DNA from: Actinomycetes bacterium
Lineage (GTDB): Bacteria; Actinomycetota; Thermoleophilia; RBG-16-64-13
Length of the DNA stretch: 5,572 nucleotides
Assembly: GCA_021815245.1 (NCBI GenBank)
Contig: JAKAHF010000192.1
Span: forward strand, 1-5,572
Reading direction: 5' to 3'
Shown here: positions 5,317-5,572 of the stretch, one piece after another
Layout of the letters: the number at the start of each line of letters is the position of its first letter
Numbering within the stretch: the first letter of the stretch is position 1
The notes under the pieces: model-generated
The model's input: the letters and a program-made list of their open reading frames with translations, nothing else
Told to the model about the DNA's origin: nothing
Database searches by the model: none
Program-made: the position numbers and the translations under genes

Positions 5317-5403
5317 GGAGGGGTGGCAGAGTTCGGTTGATTGCACCGGTCTTGAAAACCGGCAGGCCGCAAGGTCTCGCGGGTTCGAATCCCGCCCCCT
5401 CCG
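5317..5403 (+). tRNA. tRNA-Ser (anticodon UGA)
   Basis: A complete 87-base class II tRNA. The acceptor stem GGAGGGG (5317-5323) pairs perfectly with CCCCTCC (5396-5402). The D stem is GCAG (5326-5329) with TTGC (5341-5344). The anticodon stem is CCGGT (5346-5350) with ACCGG (5358-5362) around loop CTTGAAA, giving TGA at 5353-5355, which reads UCA and probably other UCN codons. A long variable arm (about 5363-5378) precedes the T arm GCGGG (5379-5383), TTCGAAT, CCCGC (5391-5395). The long arm and discriminator G5403 are serine identity features recognised by SerRS. CCA is not encoded (GCCT follows), so the end must be added by nucleotidyltransferase. Confidence 0.97.
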
Positions 5404-5499
5404 CCTACGACCACACCTCGCAGCAGGGGCTTGCTCGCCGATCATTGCGGATTCCGAACCCGTGAGGGCGCGAGCGTCGGCGAGACGGTCCACTGGACT

Positions 5500-5518
5500 G
5501 CCGAGCAGCGAGCGGTCT
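5500..5518 (+). repeat. Short dispersed repeat, copy after tRNA-Ser
   Basis: Nineteen bases, GCCGAGC followed by AGCGAGCGGTCT, matching the inverted copy at 2869-2889 apart from a two-base indel. It lies in the non-coding tail after the tRNA gene, among other CGAG-rich sequence, so low-complexity resemblance is possible. Confidence 0.4.
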
Positions 5519-5572
5519 GAGCCGAGCCGGAGGCGAGGCGAGGACGGCGGTTGCGAAGCAAGCGCGTCGAAT

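Noticed and set aside
5236..5493. 85-codon - strand open frame with an RGRDSNPRD-like stretch
   Set aside because: This is the antisense translation of the T arm of tRNA-Ser, a common annotation artefact.
5404..5572. Possible phage or island attachment site after the tRNA
   Set aside because: No duplicated tRNA 3' end and no integrase is visible in the window.

Overview
This is a GC-rich window with tightly packed genes, strong Shine-Dalgarno (SD) sites, GTG/ATG starts and a tRNA gene without an encoded CCA end. That fits an actinobacterium or a similar high-GC lineage; I cannot name a genus. The window opens inside one gene, and no mobile element, CRISPR array or rRNA is visible.

Bases 1-2867 (+ strand) look like one transcription unit: the C-terminal half of seryl-tRNA synthetase (serS), a nicotinamidase of the isochorismatase-hydrolase family (pncA) and a nicotinate phosphoribosyltransferase (pncB), separated by only 15 and 21 bases. 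The last two catalyse consecutive steps of NAD salvage (nicotinamide to nicotinate to nicotinate mononucleotide). PncA departs from the family consensus at three active-site-flanking positions.

Bases 2913-3653 (- strand) hold two genes read leftwards, convergent with pncB: an unrecognised 89-residue protein with a single C-terminal membrane segment, then a PaaI-type hotdog thioesterase. They lie in the same reading frame, separated by one TAG stop and 14 sense codons, and the thioesterase has no visible SD site.

Bases 3654-3869 are a divergent intergenic region with several palindromes and a candidate -10 element. It is followed on the + strand by two tandem paralogues (3870-4520 and 4653-5150). 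Each has an N-terminal four-cysteine zinc ribbon, a Tyr/Gln/Pro-rich disordered linker and a C-terminal CD225/dispanin (IFITM-like) two-helix membrane domain. This pair is the least ordinary part of the window.

Bases 5151-5316 hold a strong hairpin that may end the dispanin unit, and a promoter-like pair followed by two small hairpins leading into a complete tRNA-Ser(UGA) at 5317-5403. The last 169 bases (5404-5572) hold no gene I can support. They contain GC-rich, purine-biased sequence and one copy of a short repeat whose inverted, near-identical partner lies just after pncB.
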